60,394 nt of DNA from Terriglobia bacterium (GTDB taxonomy: Bacteria > Acidobacteriota > Terriglobia > Terriglobales > Acidobacteriaceae): contig JAIQFF010000030.1 of NCBI GenBank assembly GCA_020073395.1, positions 1 to 60,394 of the forward strand. Reading direction: 5' to 3'. Positions 33,799-41,715 of this stretch are shown here, piece after piece; the first letter of the stretch is position 1; every line of letters starts with the position of its first letter. The notes under the pieces were generated by a model. That model was given only the letters and a program-made list of their open reading frames with translations, ran no database searches and was not told the origin of the DNA. The position numbers were made by a program, and so were the translations under genes.

Positions 33799-36507
33799 AT
33801 GCGTAGAGTCAAGGGCCGATCACGGGGATTTACACTAATCGCCAGTCTGTTGGTGCTTGCGCTGTTGTCCGCCATCGCGGTGAGTCTTCTGTTTATGGTG
33901 CAGGGCGCAGGCCAGGTTGGAAATAACGATCTGGAGACCAACCGGGCGTATTACGGCGCGGAATCAGGCATGGAGCTGCTCACCGCGAATCTGGCCGCAC
34001 TCTACCAGCAATCGCAGTCTCCCACCCCTCTGCAAATCACCAATCTGACCAACAGCCCGCCGACCAACGCCATGATCAAGGACATGGGCTACCAGGAGAG
34101 CATTACCTGGACGCCGGATGCGAACGGCAACCCGGCCAGTCGGCCCAGTGTCATCAGCGCTGGACCCAACGCCGGGCTGACTGCGGAAATCATCCCGCTG
34201 ACATTGAATGTTAGAGCTACCCGGCCAGGTGGCGCTTCGGTGAACATGACCCGGGGCGTGGAAGTGGCGCTCATCCCGGTATTCCAGTTCGGTGTTTTTT
34301 CCGACAGCGACTTGAGTTACTTCGCCGGCCCCAATTTCAACTTTGCGGGGCGGGTACACACCAACGGCAACCTGTTCCTGGCTGAGGGCAACGGCAACAA
34401 CCTCGTGCTGGATGACAAAGTGACCGCGGTCAGGGAGATTCTCCGCGACCGGCTGGCCAACAACTTCCTCACCAATGCCAACTATACCGGTGAAGTTTAT
34501 GTGCTCAACCAGAGCCACGGCTGCGACGGGAGCATTGCTACCGCAACGAATCCGGCGCTGAGTCCCCACTGCTTGAAATTCAGCGTTCCTCTGGCCAGTT
34601 GGAGTGCCGGCATTCCTGCTGCGGGGGTGCAGACCAATGTCCCAACCTGGACGAACACTTCGACCACGGTCTCCCCTACTACCTTTGGCGGATGGATCGG
34701 CAACAATACCTCTATGGCGGTGCAGCCGCTGACTCTTCCGTTTGTGCAGGGCGCCAATGGCGCGGCGCAGCAGATTGCGATTATTCGTAAAGCTCCATTC
34801 GGCGAACCGGTGTCATCGGCGACGGGATCGTCGCGCGAGTACAACAAGGCGAATGTCCGCATCTTGCTGGCCAGCACTCAAGCCGATTTGCATCCCGACC
34901 GGCCGGGCCTTCTGGCGGAGGATATCGACTTGACCGCCGGCGGCTGTGCGGCATCTCCACAGGGCCTGGCGGTGGCGGTAAAGGGAGTCGGGGGCGCGGC
35001 CCTGGGAACCACCCGGATCGCTATGGCAAAGACGGTAACGGACCCGGGATGGGTTGGACCTCCGACCTTGTCCCCGTGTCCTGCTGCCGGACCCTGGAAC
35101 CTGGTGGACGGCTGGTTGCGAGTGGAGTATCAAAACGCAGCCGGCGCATGGGTCGGGGTCACCACTGAGTGGTTGCAACTCGGATTCGCTCGCGGACTTG
35201 TTTCTCCCACCAAGCCGGTAGGAGGGGGAGCAGGGTCGAATCCAGTGCATCCGAATGCGATTCTGATTCTGCAGGAGCAGGCTGATCGCGACGCGGTTTG
35301 CCCCGGCGGGGTTTGCACCGCCGACGCGCCCAACAACGTTTTCGACGGCGGAACTCTTTCACAGTACAGTTGGTACCCGATCAACTTCTACGATCCACGC
35401 GAGGGTTTCCCTCGCGACACAGCCCCGGCAGGCATGGCCAATCCTGCTTGCTATGTCAACGGCATCATGAATGCCGTTGAGTTCGACGTAGGCAACTTCC
35501 GGAAATGGTTGCTGGGTACCGTTCCCGGGGGCAACGGGCCATTAGTCTCGTACAGCAGCCAGAACGGCTACCTGGTGTACTTCTCCGACCGGCGCGGCAT
35601 GATCGCCAATCCTGACCCCGGAATGGGCGGAATTACCAATGGCGAGTACGGTTTCGAGGATGTCATCAACTCTGGCTCCGCCACTGGAACTCCAGACAAT
35701 GTGCTGGAAGCCTCTGAGGACGTGGACCAGAACAACATCAAGGACAACTGGGGCGCAGTCGACGTTGGTTATGGCCAGCGCGTGGCGACAGTTGTGGCCG
35801 GGGTTCCTAATCCTTACGTCAACGTAAATTGTTCCACTCGCGGCCGGCAGAACATTGTCACCGGCGCCCGCCATGCGCTGAAGCTGGTTGACGGTGGGCT
35901 GGGCAACCTCCCGGTGCGGCCGGATACGGGTCTGGGTGGCTTTACGGTTGCGTCGGAGAACCCGGTTTACATCCAGGGAAATTACAATTCCGACAACACC
36001 GATCCTTTCTGGAACAATCCTCCGCCGGCTGCACCCGCGGACATCAACCACTCGGCCGCTGCGGTGATCGCCGACGCCGTGACCGTGCTGTCGAATAACT
36101 GGTCCGATACCAACAGCATGCTGAACCCTCTGAACCTGGGGGGACGGGCGCCTAACACTCCTACGTATTATCGGCTGGCTATTGCAGGCGGAAAGAACAT
36201 CAACTTCCCACAACCAGCGGGCACCGGCCAGGACTTCGGCACCGACGGCGGAGTACATAACTTCCTGCGCTACATCGAGACCTGGGGCGGATCCGGTGGA
36301 CTGTACTACCGCGGCTCGCTGGTCAGCCTTTATTACGCGCAGTATGCGACCGGTACCTTCAAGTGCTGCAACCTGGTTTACGGTCCGCCGCCGCGGTACT
36401 ACTACTTCGACACGGCGTTCCTGGATCCGGCAAAGCTGCCCCCGGGTACACCGATGTTGCAGGACGTAGTTAACCTGACCTACTGGCAGGACTTCAAACC
36501 GTACTAG
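33799..36507 (+). CDS. Very large PilX-like pilin protein (902 residues)
   Basis: N-terminus is PilX-like: prepilin site SRG|FTLIASLLVLALLSAIAVSLLFM (Gly10, Phe11), then QGAGQVGNNDLETNRAYYGAESGMELLTANLAALY. Position 5 of the mature form is Ala15, not Glu, as in PilX/GspK proteins that cap the pilus. Most PilX proteins have about 170-200 residues; here about 700 further residues follow, including NFNFAGRVHTNGNLFLAEG, NPVYIQGNYNSDNTDPF and AAVIADAVTVLSNNWSDTNSM. No PilY1 gene is present in this cluster, so this protein may combine PilX and tip functions (inference). AGGAG lies 9 nt upstream of the start. Confidence 0.85.
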   Translation: MRRVKGRSRGFTLIASLLVLALLSAIAVSLLFMVQGAGQVGNNDLETNRAYYGAESGMELLTANLAALYQQSQSPTPLQITNLTNSPPTNAMIKDMGYQESITWTPDANGNPASRPSVISAGPNAGLTAEIIPLTLNVRATRPGGASVNMTRGVEVALIPVFQFGVFSDSDLSYFAGPNFNFAGRVHTNGNLFLAEGNGNNLVLDDKVTAVREILRDRLANNFLTNANYTGEVYVLNQSHGCDGSIATATNPALSPHCLKFSVPLASWSAGIPAAGVQTNVPTWTNTSTTVSPTTFGGWIGNNTSMAVQPLTLPFVQGANGAAQQIAIIRKAPFGEPVSSATGSSREYNKANVRILLASTQADLHPDRPGLLAEDIDLTAGGCAASPQGLAVAVKGVGGAALGTTRIAMAKTVTDPGWVGPPTLSPCPAAGPWNLVDGWLRVEYQNAAGAWVGVTTEWLQLGFARGLVSPTKPVGGGAGSNPVHPNAILILQEQADRDAVCPGGVCTADAPNNVFDGGTLSQYSWYPINFYDPREGFPRDTAPAGMANPACYVNGIMNAVEFDVGNFRKWLLGTVPGGNGPLVSYSSQNGYLVYFSDRRGMIANPDPGMGGITNGEYGFEDVINSGSATGTPDNVLEASEDVDQNNIKDNWGAVDVGYGQRVATVVAGVPNPYVNVNCSTRGRQNIVTGARHALKLVDGGLGNLPVRPDTGLGGFTVASENPVYIQGNYNSDNTDPFWNNPPPAAPADINHSAAAVIADAVTVLSNNWSDTNSMLNPLNLGGRAPNTPTYYRLAIAGGKNINFPQPAGTGQDFGTDGGVHNFLRYIETWGGSGGLYYRGSLVSLYYAQYATGTFKCCNLVYGPPPRYYYFDTAFLDPAKLPPGTPMLQDVVNLTYWQDFKPY

Positions 36508-36522
36508 TCAGAAAAGAACTGC

Positions 36523-36551
36523 GCCGGCCCTCACGGGCCGGCGTATTTTTT
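36523..36551 (+). terminator. Rho-independent terminator of the pilin operon
   Basis: Stem GCCGGCCC / GGGCCGGC with loop TCAC, followed by GTATTTTTT, 16 nt after the pilX-like stop. It is the best terminator in the window. Confidence 0.9.
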
Positions 36552-36584
36552 GCCCAAAACTACTCGCGCATGATGTCACCAAAA

Positions 36585-36715
36585 CCCACGTAGGCCCGGA
36601 CGCCCTCGTCCGGGCGGGCGAGCGTAGCTCGCCTTGGGTTTCAGTTCGCAGCAAGCCAGAACCCTGCCGGGCTTTGCCCGGCTGGGCGTGTGAGGGCACC
36701 CGCCCCCTACGTGGG
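36585..36715. repeat. Class B dispersed element, full length
   Basis: Begins CCCACGTAGGCCCGGACG and ends CCTACGTGGG, so its ends are complementary. It contains GCCGGGCTTTGCCCGGC. Its right end overlaps the last codons and stop of the aroDE gene. Confidence 0.85.
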
Positions 36716-38272
36716 ACGGGCTGCTTGGCGGGCGGCGGTGCGCTCCTGCAGCGCCAGCATGACTACGCGCAGCATGTCATCCCAGGGCGCGGGTTTGCCT
36801 GTCCAGATCTCGAATTGGCGGGCGGCCTGGTGGACGAACATCTCGATCCCCGGAATTACTTCCGCGCCGCGCCCCTTGGCCAGCTTCATGAGGCGCGTCT
36901 CCTCAGGATCGTAAATCATGTCGAAAAGATATCGCGCGTTGATCTCGTTTTCATTTAGCGGAGACTCGCGCGTGTTGCCCATGCCGACGGGAGTGGCATT
37001 GATGATGACATCGAAGACGAGCTTTTTCAGGTCAGCGCGCTTGGCGATCCTCGCCCTGGCCTGGTGGGCCAGCTTTTGCGCGGGGGCGGCAGTGCGATTC
37101 AGAATATAAACTTCGGCGCCCCGTTCCTTGAGGCCGAAAACCGCGGCCCGCGCCGCGCCGCCAGCGCCCAGCACCAGAATCCTCGCTTTTTCGATCGTGA
37201 TCCGCTGTTCCAGCGGTCGCACCACGCCAGCGGCATCGGTGTTGAATCCATAAAGTTTTCCATCCTGCGCTCGCACCACGGTGTTGCATGCGCCGATTTT
37301 TGTGGTGTGCGAATCGGTGTTGTCAAGGTACTTGAGGATGGCTTCCTTGTACGGCATGGTGATGGACAGGCCGTGAATCGGAATATCGCGCACGCAGGCC
37401 AGCAGGTCTTTCAGCGTTTTGGCATGAAGCGCGAGATAGACGCCGTTCACATTCTCCCGGCGCAGTGCGGCATTCATGATGACAGGCGAAAGCGAATGCG
37501 CGACCGGATCGCCGGCGACGCCATAGATTCTGGTGGCTGCGTCCATCTGCTCGATGCGGTAGGTATTGCGCAACTCCTGGGCGGTGGTCTGACCGGGCGC
37601 GGTCTTCTCATCGGGACTGACCGCGGCAAAGGTGAAAACACTGCCCGCCCGTACCCCGAGCAAGCGGCTGATGATGCCTTGTTCCCCCATGCACAGTCCG
37701 ACCAGAGAATAGCGGTCGCCAAATTTCTCCAGAAACTTCATCATGGTCACGTTGTCATAGAGAGTCGTGGCCGTGCCAACGACCTTGTAGAAATCGGCGG
37801 GGATTTTCACCATCCTGTCCAGGGTCGGTTCCAGATTTTTGGTGGCCCGGAAATCGTGATAGGAAAGGATCAAGGCTGACCGCGTGCGCAGACGCTTCAC
37901 CTGTTCGGGCTTGCACTTGGCGGCGCTCTGCAATTCGATATCGAGCAACTGGCAACCGGAAGCGCTGGCCTTCCCCAGAATGTCCAGTTGGGCGGCCAGC
38001 GAGCCCTTGAACTTTCCCCCGCTGGCGGTGCGCCGGCAGGTCGCGATAGCGGTGACGTGGGGATGGTATTCCATAAAGCGCTTGATCCTGGGGAGAGCAA
38101 GCGAGGGCCGGGGCAAGTAGTCTAACCTGAACTCCAGAAAGGTGTTATCCCGGACCAGCGCCTCCGCCTTATCGACCAGACCACTGGGATCGGAGTCGGT
38201 CACGGCCACACAGACCCGGGGAAGCCGCAGGGGCAGGAATCTGGCGATATAGCTGTTGGGGGCAGCAGTCAT
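36707..38272 (-). CDS. aroDE: Fused type I 3-dehydroquinate dehydratase / shikimate dehydrogenase
   Basis: A 521-residue bifunctional shikimate-pathway enzyme. The start at 38272 excludes a non-conserved extension. Dehydratase part (about 15-235): EFRLDY (47-52), His139 in SYHDF and Schiff-base Lys163 in FYKVVGTA. Dehydrogenase part (about 245-510): GDPVAHSLSP with Ser260, MPYKE with Lys309, NTDAAG with Asp346, and NADP-site GAGGAARA (369-376) plus NRT (392-394). Plants carry the same fusion; in bacteria it is less common. The final residues Pro-Thr and the TAG stop are encoded by the end of a class B element. Confidence 0.95.
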   Translation of the reverse strand: MTAAPNSYIARFLPLRLPRVCVAVTDSDPSGLVDKAEALVRDNTFLEFRLDYLPRPSLALPRIKRFMEYHPHVTAIATCRRTASGGKFKGSLAAQLDILGKASASGCQLLDIELQSAAKCKPEQVKRLRTRSALILSYHDFRATKNLEPTLDRMVKIPADFYKVVGTATTLYDNVTMMKFLEKFGDRYSLVGLCMGEQGIISRLLGVRAGSVFTFAAVSPDEKTAPGQTTAQELRNTYRIEQMDAATRIYGVAGDPVAHSLSPVIMNAALRRENVNGVYLALHAKTLKDLLACVRDIPIHGLSITMPYKEAILKYLDNTDSHTTKIGACNTVVRAQDGKLYGFNTDAAGVVRPLEQRITIEKARILVLGAGGAARAAVFGLKERGAEVYILNRTAAPAQKLAHQARARIAKRADLKKLVFDVIINATPVGMGNTRESPLNENEINARYLFDMIYDPEETRLMKLAKGRGAEVIPGIEMFVHQAARQFEIWTGKPAPWDDMLRVVMLALQERTAARQAARPT

Positions 38273-38291
38273 GATCGGAGAACGACTGGGG

Positions 38292-38320
38292 ATATTACAG
38301 GCGCGTAATTGCAGATGCAA
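38292..38320 (-). promoter_or_regulatory. Candidate promoter of the aroDE gene
   Basis: On the minus strand TTGCAT (38320-38315) and TAATAT (38297-38292) are 17 nt apart, ending 20 nt upstream of the start codon. Match is three of six and four of six. Confidence 0.45.
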
Positions 38321-38385
38321 CAACGGATTGTGCAATTGCTTGCGGGCAAACTTTTTAACGTACCCACGATAACACCAGCGTAACC

Positions 38386-38414
38386 TTGACCGACCCCTAT
38401 CCCCTTGTTACTGT
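38386..38414 (+). promoter_or_regulatory. Sigma-70-type promoter of the 38494 gene
   Basis: TTGACC (38386-38391) and TACTGT (38409-38414), 17 nt apart, 80 nt upstream of the start codon. Confidence 0.5.
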
Positions 38415-38493
38415 GCGACTTGAAAGCCCTTTTATTTGCATGAGTTAGCGGGAGAAAGCCGGCGGGGGCCCCGGCCTCGATTTTGGAGGTAAC

Positions 38494-39453
38494 ATGAAGA
38501 AAACAGGATTGTTGCTGTTACTGTGCCTGACGGTGGCGGCAGCTGCGCAGCAAGCCGATTCCGCTCCGGCGGACCAGGCTGCTCCGCAAAACACCGAGAT
38601 TACGACCGGCACCTTTCCGATTGAGCGGGTCCAGACCCCGACTAACGCGGATATCAATTGCGGCGGCTTCGTCAACAAAGAGCTGGTGCCGAACTCGAAG
38701 TTCGTGGCGGGTGGCCTCGAGAGTCCCAACACCACCAAATACGCCACCAATGACACCATCTTCCTGGCAGGCCAGGGCTACCAGACGGGGCAGCAATACG
38801 AGATCGTGCGCGAACTGGTGGATCCAAACCAGTATGAATTGTTTGCCGGTCAGCGGTCGATGTTGAAGGCCATGGGTCAACCCTATTCCGAACTGGGCCG
38901 GGTGCGGGTTGTGGACACTCGCGGCAAGATGGCGGTCGCGCACGTCGAATTCAGTTGCGAGGCCATCGTTCCCGGTGACATCGCGATGCCGTATGCGGAA
39001 AAGCCCACGGTTGCATTCCATCTGCCGGAGCGGTTTGACCGCTTCTTGCCCAACAACAGTAAAGCCAGCGGTCGAATTGTGCTGGCCAAGGATTTTGACC
39101 TGCTGCTGGGGACTGGTTCAAAGATCTATATGAACGTGGGCGCTAACCAGGGAGTCAAGGTAGGCGACTACTTCCGCGCGGTACGCAGTTATGAAGCTGA
39201 CCTGCGCGATCCGGTGGATTCGCTTTCGTTCAAGGCATCGACCACCGATGACACGCAGAAGTACCCGCCCTCCATTGAGGGGCACATGTTCACCAGGACC
39301 AAAGGACCTTCGATCCGCGTGGCAGATATGCCGCGACGCGCGGTGGGCGAGATCGTCGTCATCAATACCACTCCGACAACCGCCACCGGCATGATTGTGT
39401 TTGCGTTGGAGGATGTGCACGTCGGCGACAACGTGGAACTCGATCAGGAGTAA
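38494..39453 (+). CDS. Exported protein of unknown function, 319 residues
   Basis: Signal peptide MKKTGLLLLLCLTVAAAAQQ followed by a secreted beta-rich protein. Two Cys appear in the mature part (NADINCGGFVN; FSCEAIVPG). Segments LLGTGSKIYMNVGANQGVKVGDYFRAVR and GEIVVINTTPTTATGMIVFALEDVHVGDNVELDQE look like paired barrel units as found in flagellar-assembly FlgT C-terminal-like domains, but I am not certain. TTGGAGGTAAC precedes the start; a promoter and terminator flank the gene, so it is monocistronic. Confidence 0.8.
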   Translation: MKKTGLLLLLCLTVAAAAQQADSAPADQAAPQNTEITTGTFPIERVQTPTNADINCGGFVNKELVPNSKFVAGGLESPNTTKYATNDTIFLAGQGYQTGQQYEIVRELVDPNQYELFAGQRSMLKAMGQPYSELGRVRVVDTRGKMAVAHVEFSCEAIVPGDIAMPYAEKPTVAFHLPERFDRFLPNNSKASGRIVLAKDFDLLLGTGSKIYMNVGANQGVKVGDYFRAVRSYEADLRDPVDSLSFKASTTDDTQKYPPSIEGHMFTRTKGPSIRVADMPRRAVGEIVVINTTPTTATGMIVFALEDVHVGDNVELDQE

Positions 39454-39478
39454 TTTTCCAACCGCGAGAAACTTGTTT

Positions 39479-39508
39479 CAGGGAGGCTTCGGCCTCCCTG
39501 ATTTTTTT
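39479..39508 (+). terminator. Rho-independent terminator
   Basis: CAGGGAGGC-TTCG-GCCTCCCTG followed by ATTTTTTT, 26 nt after the stop of the gene above. The UUCG tetraloop gives a very stable stem. Confidence 0.92.
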
Positions 39509-39550
39509 GCGCGCAAGCGAGACGCGGGCGAGTCGCCCGCGACCACACGA

Positions 39551-39886
39551 TCACTCCGGGTCGGCGAAAACCTCGGCGGTGAAAGCTTCCAGCTTCGCAC
39601 CGGTTTGCCACGCGTCCAGCGGTAAGCCGGCTTTCCTGCAAGTTTGCTCGAGGAAAGCGATGCGGTCCCATCCGTGCTCGACCGGCACTTGCGGCAGCAA
39701 CAGGCCGCGATAGTAGCCCAGGCTGATAAGCAGGCCGTGGCGTCCGATTTCCACCTGTTCTGGTTGGACGGGCTGGAGCGGCGACAGCACGCTGAGAGAA
39801 ACTTCCAGCTCTGGAGCCTGGTCCTGGGTTACCGGCGAGAAACGCGAGTCGTCGAAGGCCGCTGGCGGCGTTCTTCGGAAGAAAAT
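39551..39886 (-). pseudogene. AMMECR1-domain gene lacking its N-terminal half
   Basis: The minus frame reads TPPAAFDDSRFSPVTQDQ and on through APELEVSLSVLSPLQPV, EIGRHGLLISLGYYRGLLLPQVPVEHGWDRIAFLEQTCRKAGL, a good match to the C-terminal half of AMMECR1 proteins. Upstream the frame meets a stop at 39887-39889. The roughly 80 N-terminal residues, including the LRGCIG signature, are not found in any frame before the end of pgsA, 49 nt away. An internal ATG gives only 79 residues. Most likely a remnant; a start codon within the short upstream gap cannot restore the missing half. Confidence 0.7.
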
Positions 39887-39937
39887 TCATCCGGCAGGGA
39901 AGCGCCGGAGACACAAGTCAGGCGTGAGGAACGATCA

Positions 39938-40633
39938 TCAGGTGACGGGCACATCGCGTTTCCTCCGCCGGCTGAGGACGAAGGCGCGGCGCCGCCGCTT
40001 GACCACGTGGCGGTCGATCTTTGACCAGAACGCCACAAAATAATCGAGCGCCGACGTCAGCGACAGAAAGACCATGAACCAGATGGCGACCAACGCAATC
40101 CAGTGGACGGGAAAAATGTAGGGGCCCACCGGCCATTCTTTCCAGCGGTGGTCGAGGATGACGGCGACCACGGAAACAATCTGCACCAGCATCTTGAATT
40201 TGCCCAGATCGCTGGCCTCGATGGTGAAGCCTTCCGAAGCGGCAATCGAACGCAGGCCGCTCACCAGAAATTCGCGCGCGATAATGATCACGGCTATCCA
40301 GGCAGGAACCAAGCTGGGATTGAATTGGACCAGGGCGATAAAGGCCGCGGCGATGAGGAGCTTGTCGGCCAGAGGGTCGAGCAGTATGCCCATGGTCGTG
40401 ATCTGGCCGCGGCGGCGGGCGAGGTATCCGTCGATGCCATCGGTAATTGATGCGGCGATAAACAGAGCCGACGCCAGCAACTCCTGCTCGCCGTCAAACG
40501 CCCGGAAATGATTGGTGGAAAGCAGCCAGATCAGCAGCGGGATGCTGAAGATGCGGGTCAGCGTGATGGAGTTGGGCAGGTTCACCGCGGGCACGGGCCG
40601 CCAGCGGCAAAGTGAAGGCTGGCAACGCCTCAT
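39938..40633 (-). CDS. pgsA: CDP-diacylglycerol-glycerol-3-phosphate 3-phosphatidyltransferase
   Basis: Membrane enzyme that makes phosphatidylglycerol phosphate. The CDP-alcohol transferase signature is intact: DGIDGYLARRRGQITTMGILLDPLADK (about residues 65-91), with the expected Asp residues. Four to five hydrophobic helices follow (for example ALVQFNPSLVPAWIAVIIIA; WIALVAIWFMVFLSL). NLPNSITLTRI begins the conserved N-terminus, so a GTG at 40588 may be the real start rather than the ATG at 40633, which has AGAGGA too close. The C-terminus carries an unusually basic tail (KRRRRAFVLSRRRKRD). Confidence 0.92.
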   Translation of the reverse strand: MRRCQPSLCRWRPVPAVNLPNSITLTRIFSIPLLIWLLSTNHFRAFDGEQELLASALFIAASITDGIDGYLARRRGQITTMGILLDPLADKLLIAAAFIALVQFNPSLVPAWIAVIIIAREFLVSGLRSIAASEGFTIEASDLGKFKMLVQIVSVVAVILDHRWKEWPVGPYIFPVHWIALVAIWFMVFLSLTSALDYFVAFWSKIDRHVVKRRRRAFVLSRRRKRDVPVT

Positions 40634-40659
40634 TATCCTCTACCCTGAAGAGGGAATCA

Positions 40660-40758
40660 ATGAAGCAAAAGGGATGGGTGCGGACCAACTACGTGAGGAC
40701 AGCCGAGGGCGTGGTTCCCACGTGGTTCGCGGCATCCGACAGGATTTTCCGTCGCTAG
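40660..40758 (+). CDS. Possible 32-residue microprotein
   Basis: A short frame with a good ribosome site (GAGGGAATCA then ATG) in the gap between pgsA and yidB-like genes. Product MKQKGWVRTNYVRTAEGVVP and so on; basic, no signal. Only context and ribosome site support it. Chance is a serious alternative. Confidence 0.25.
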   Translation: MKQKGWVRTNYVRTAEGVVPTWFAASDRIFRR

Positions 40759-40764
40759 CGTAGC

Positions 40765-41190
40765 CTAAGAGTCGGTGCCGGTCTTGCCCAGCCCCAGATT
40801 CTTCAACATGCCCATGCCTTCTTCCAGCAACGACGACGTCTCCGGGACTTGGCCGTTGGGCGTAAGTTTGTCGATCAACATGGGGAGTAACTGTGCCAGG
40901 TGAGAACCAGCGGCGTCGGGCGCAATCCCTGCTTTGGCGGCGAGTTCCTTCACTTGATCGCTGCCCAGGACATGTTGAATCTGATCGGCCGAAATGGGAA
41001 GGTTCTGGCCTGTGCCCACCCAGGAACTTACCAGGCTGCCCAGACCTTTGTCATGAAACTGCTGCACCAGTCCGGAAAGTCCACCGGGTTGGTTATTGAT
41101 CATCTGCATGATTGAGGACGCAAGCGGATTCGAACTGTTGGCCAACATGCCGCTCACTTCCTTACCCGCCATATCTTCGAGAAAACTCAT
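40765..41190 (-). CDS. YidB-family (DUF937) protein
   Basis: A 141-residue protein of the YidB/DUF937 family, function poorly known. Signatures: MSFLEDMAGKEVSGMLAN, NQPGGLSGLVQQFHDKGLGSLVSSWVGTGQNLPISADQIQHVLGSDQVKELAAKAGI and the C-terminal LAQLLPMLIDKLTPNGQVP. AAGGAGGCATC precedes the ATG. It stands alone. Confidence 0.9.
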   Translation of the reverse strand: MSFLEDMAGKEVSGMLANSSNPLASSIMQMINNQPGGLSGLVQQFHDKGLGSLVSSWVGTGQNLPISADQIQHVLGSDQVKELAAKAGIAPDAAGSHLAQLLPMLIDKLTPNGQVPETSSLLEEGMGMLKNLGLGKTGTDS

Positions 41191-41373
41191 GATGCCTCCT
41201 TACTAAGACGCGTGAATACGAACTTCAAAAGGAAGGGGAAGGGCACGAGTTTACTCAGGCCATTACAGCGCCAGAAAGTCGCGCTTTAGCGCCCGAGGTT
41301 CGCTGTCCGCGTGTCAATTCATTTTTCCGCGCGGACTGTAAAGCCGTGCCCTCCCCTGGAAAATTTACGAAGA

Positions 41374-41706
41374 CTACTTTTGCTTGGCGATAATCTTGTC
41401 CTTGATCTTGGCGTAGGTGGCGGCGGGAATGACCTTCTTGCGGGTCAAGTCCGTCTTCTTCGCATAGGGACGGCCGTCAATGATTTTTTGCGAATAGGCC
41501 TCGCCGATGCCGGGCAGCGCGTCCAACTGCTCCTTGGTGGCCGAGTTGATGTCCAGCAGATCGGCAGCCGGGGCCGCCATGGCTGACTCGGTTTTGGCCG
41601 GCTTGGCGCTTTTGGCGGACTTGGTCTGCGCCGCGGCCACAGTGGCCAGAAGCGCTACGGCGAAAAGTGAAAACAGAATTCGCGCAATCAGGTTCTTGTT
41701 CTTCAT
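41374..41706 (-). CDS. ComEA-like exported helix-hairpin-helix DNA-binding protein
   Basis: Signal peptide ([22 protein letters not shown]), lysine-rich linker, then a helix-hairpin-helix region: [52 protein letters not shown] (about residues 50-101). LPGIG is the hairpin of ComEA-type DNA-binding domains used in DNA uptake. 110 residues. AAGGAGAAACT precedes the ATG. It lies 9 nt downstream of an exported lysine-rich protein, so both are probably co-expressed. Confidence 0.88.
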   Translation of the reverse strand: MKNKNLIARILFSLFAVALLATVAAAQTKSAKSAKPAKTESAMAAPAADLLDINSATKEQLDALPGIGEAYSQKIIDGRPYAKKTDLTRKKVIPAATYAKIKDKIIAKQK

Positions 41707-41715
41707 AGTTTCTCC

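Noticed and set aside
39444..39914. 156-residue minus ORF overlapping the AMMECR1 remnant
   Set aside because: It is in another frame, Arg- and Pro-rich, and runs over the terminator; the AMMECR1 frame has clear family motifs.
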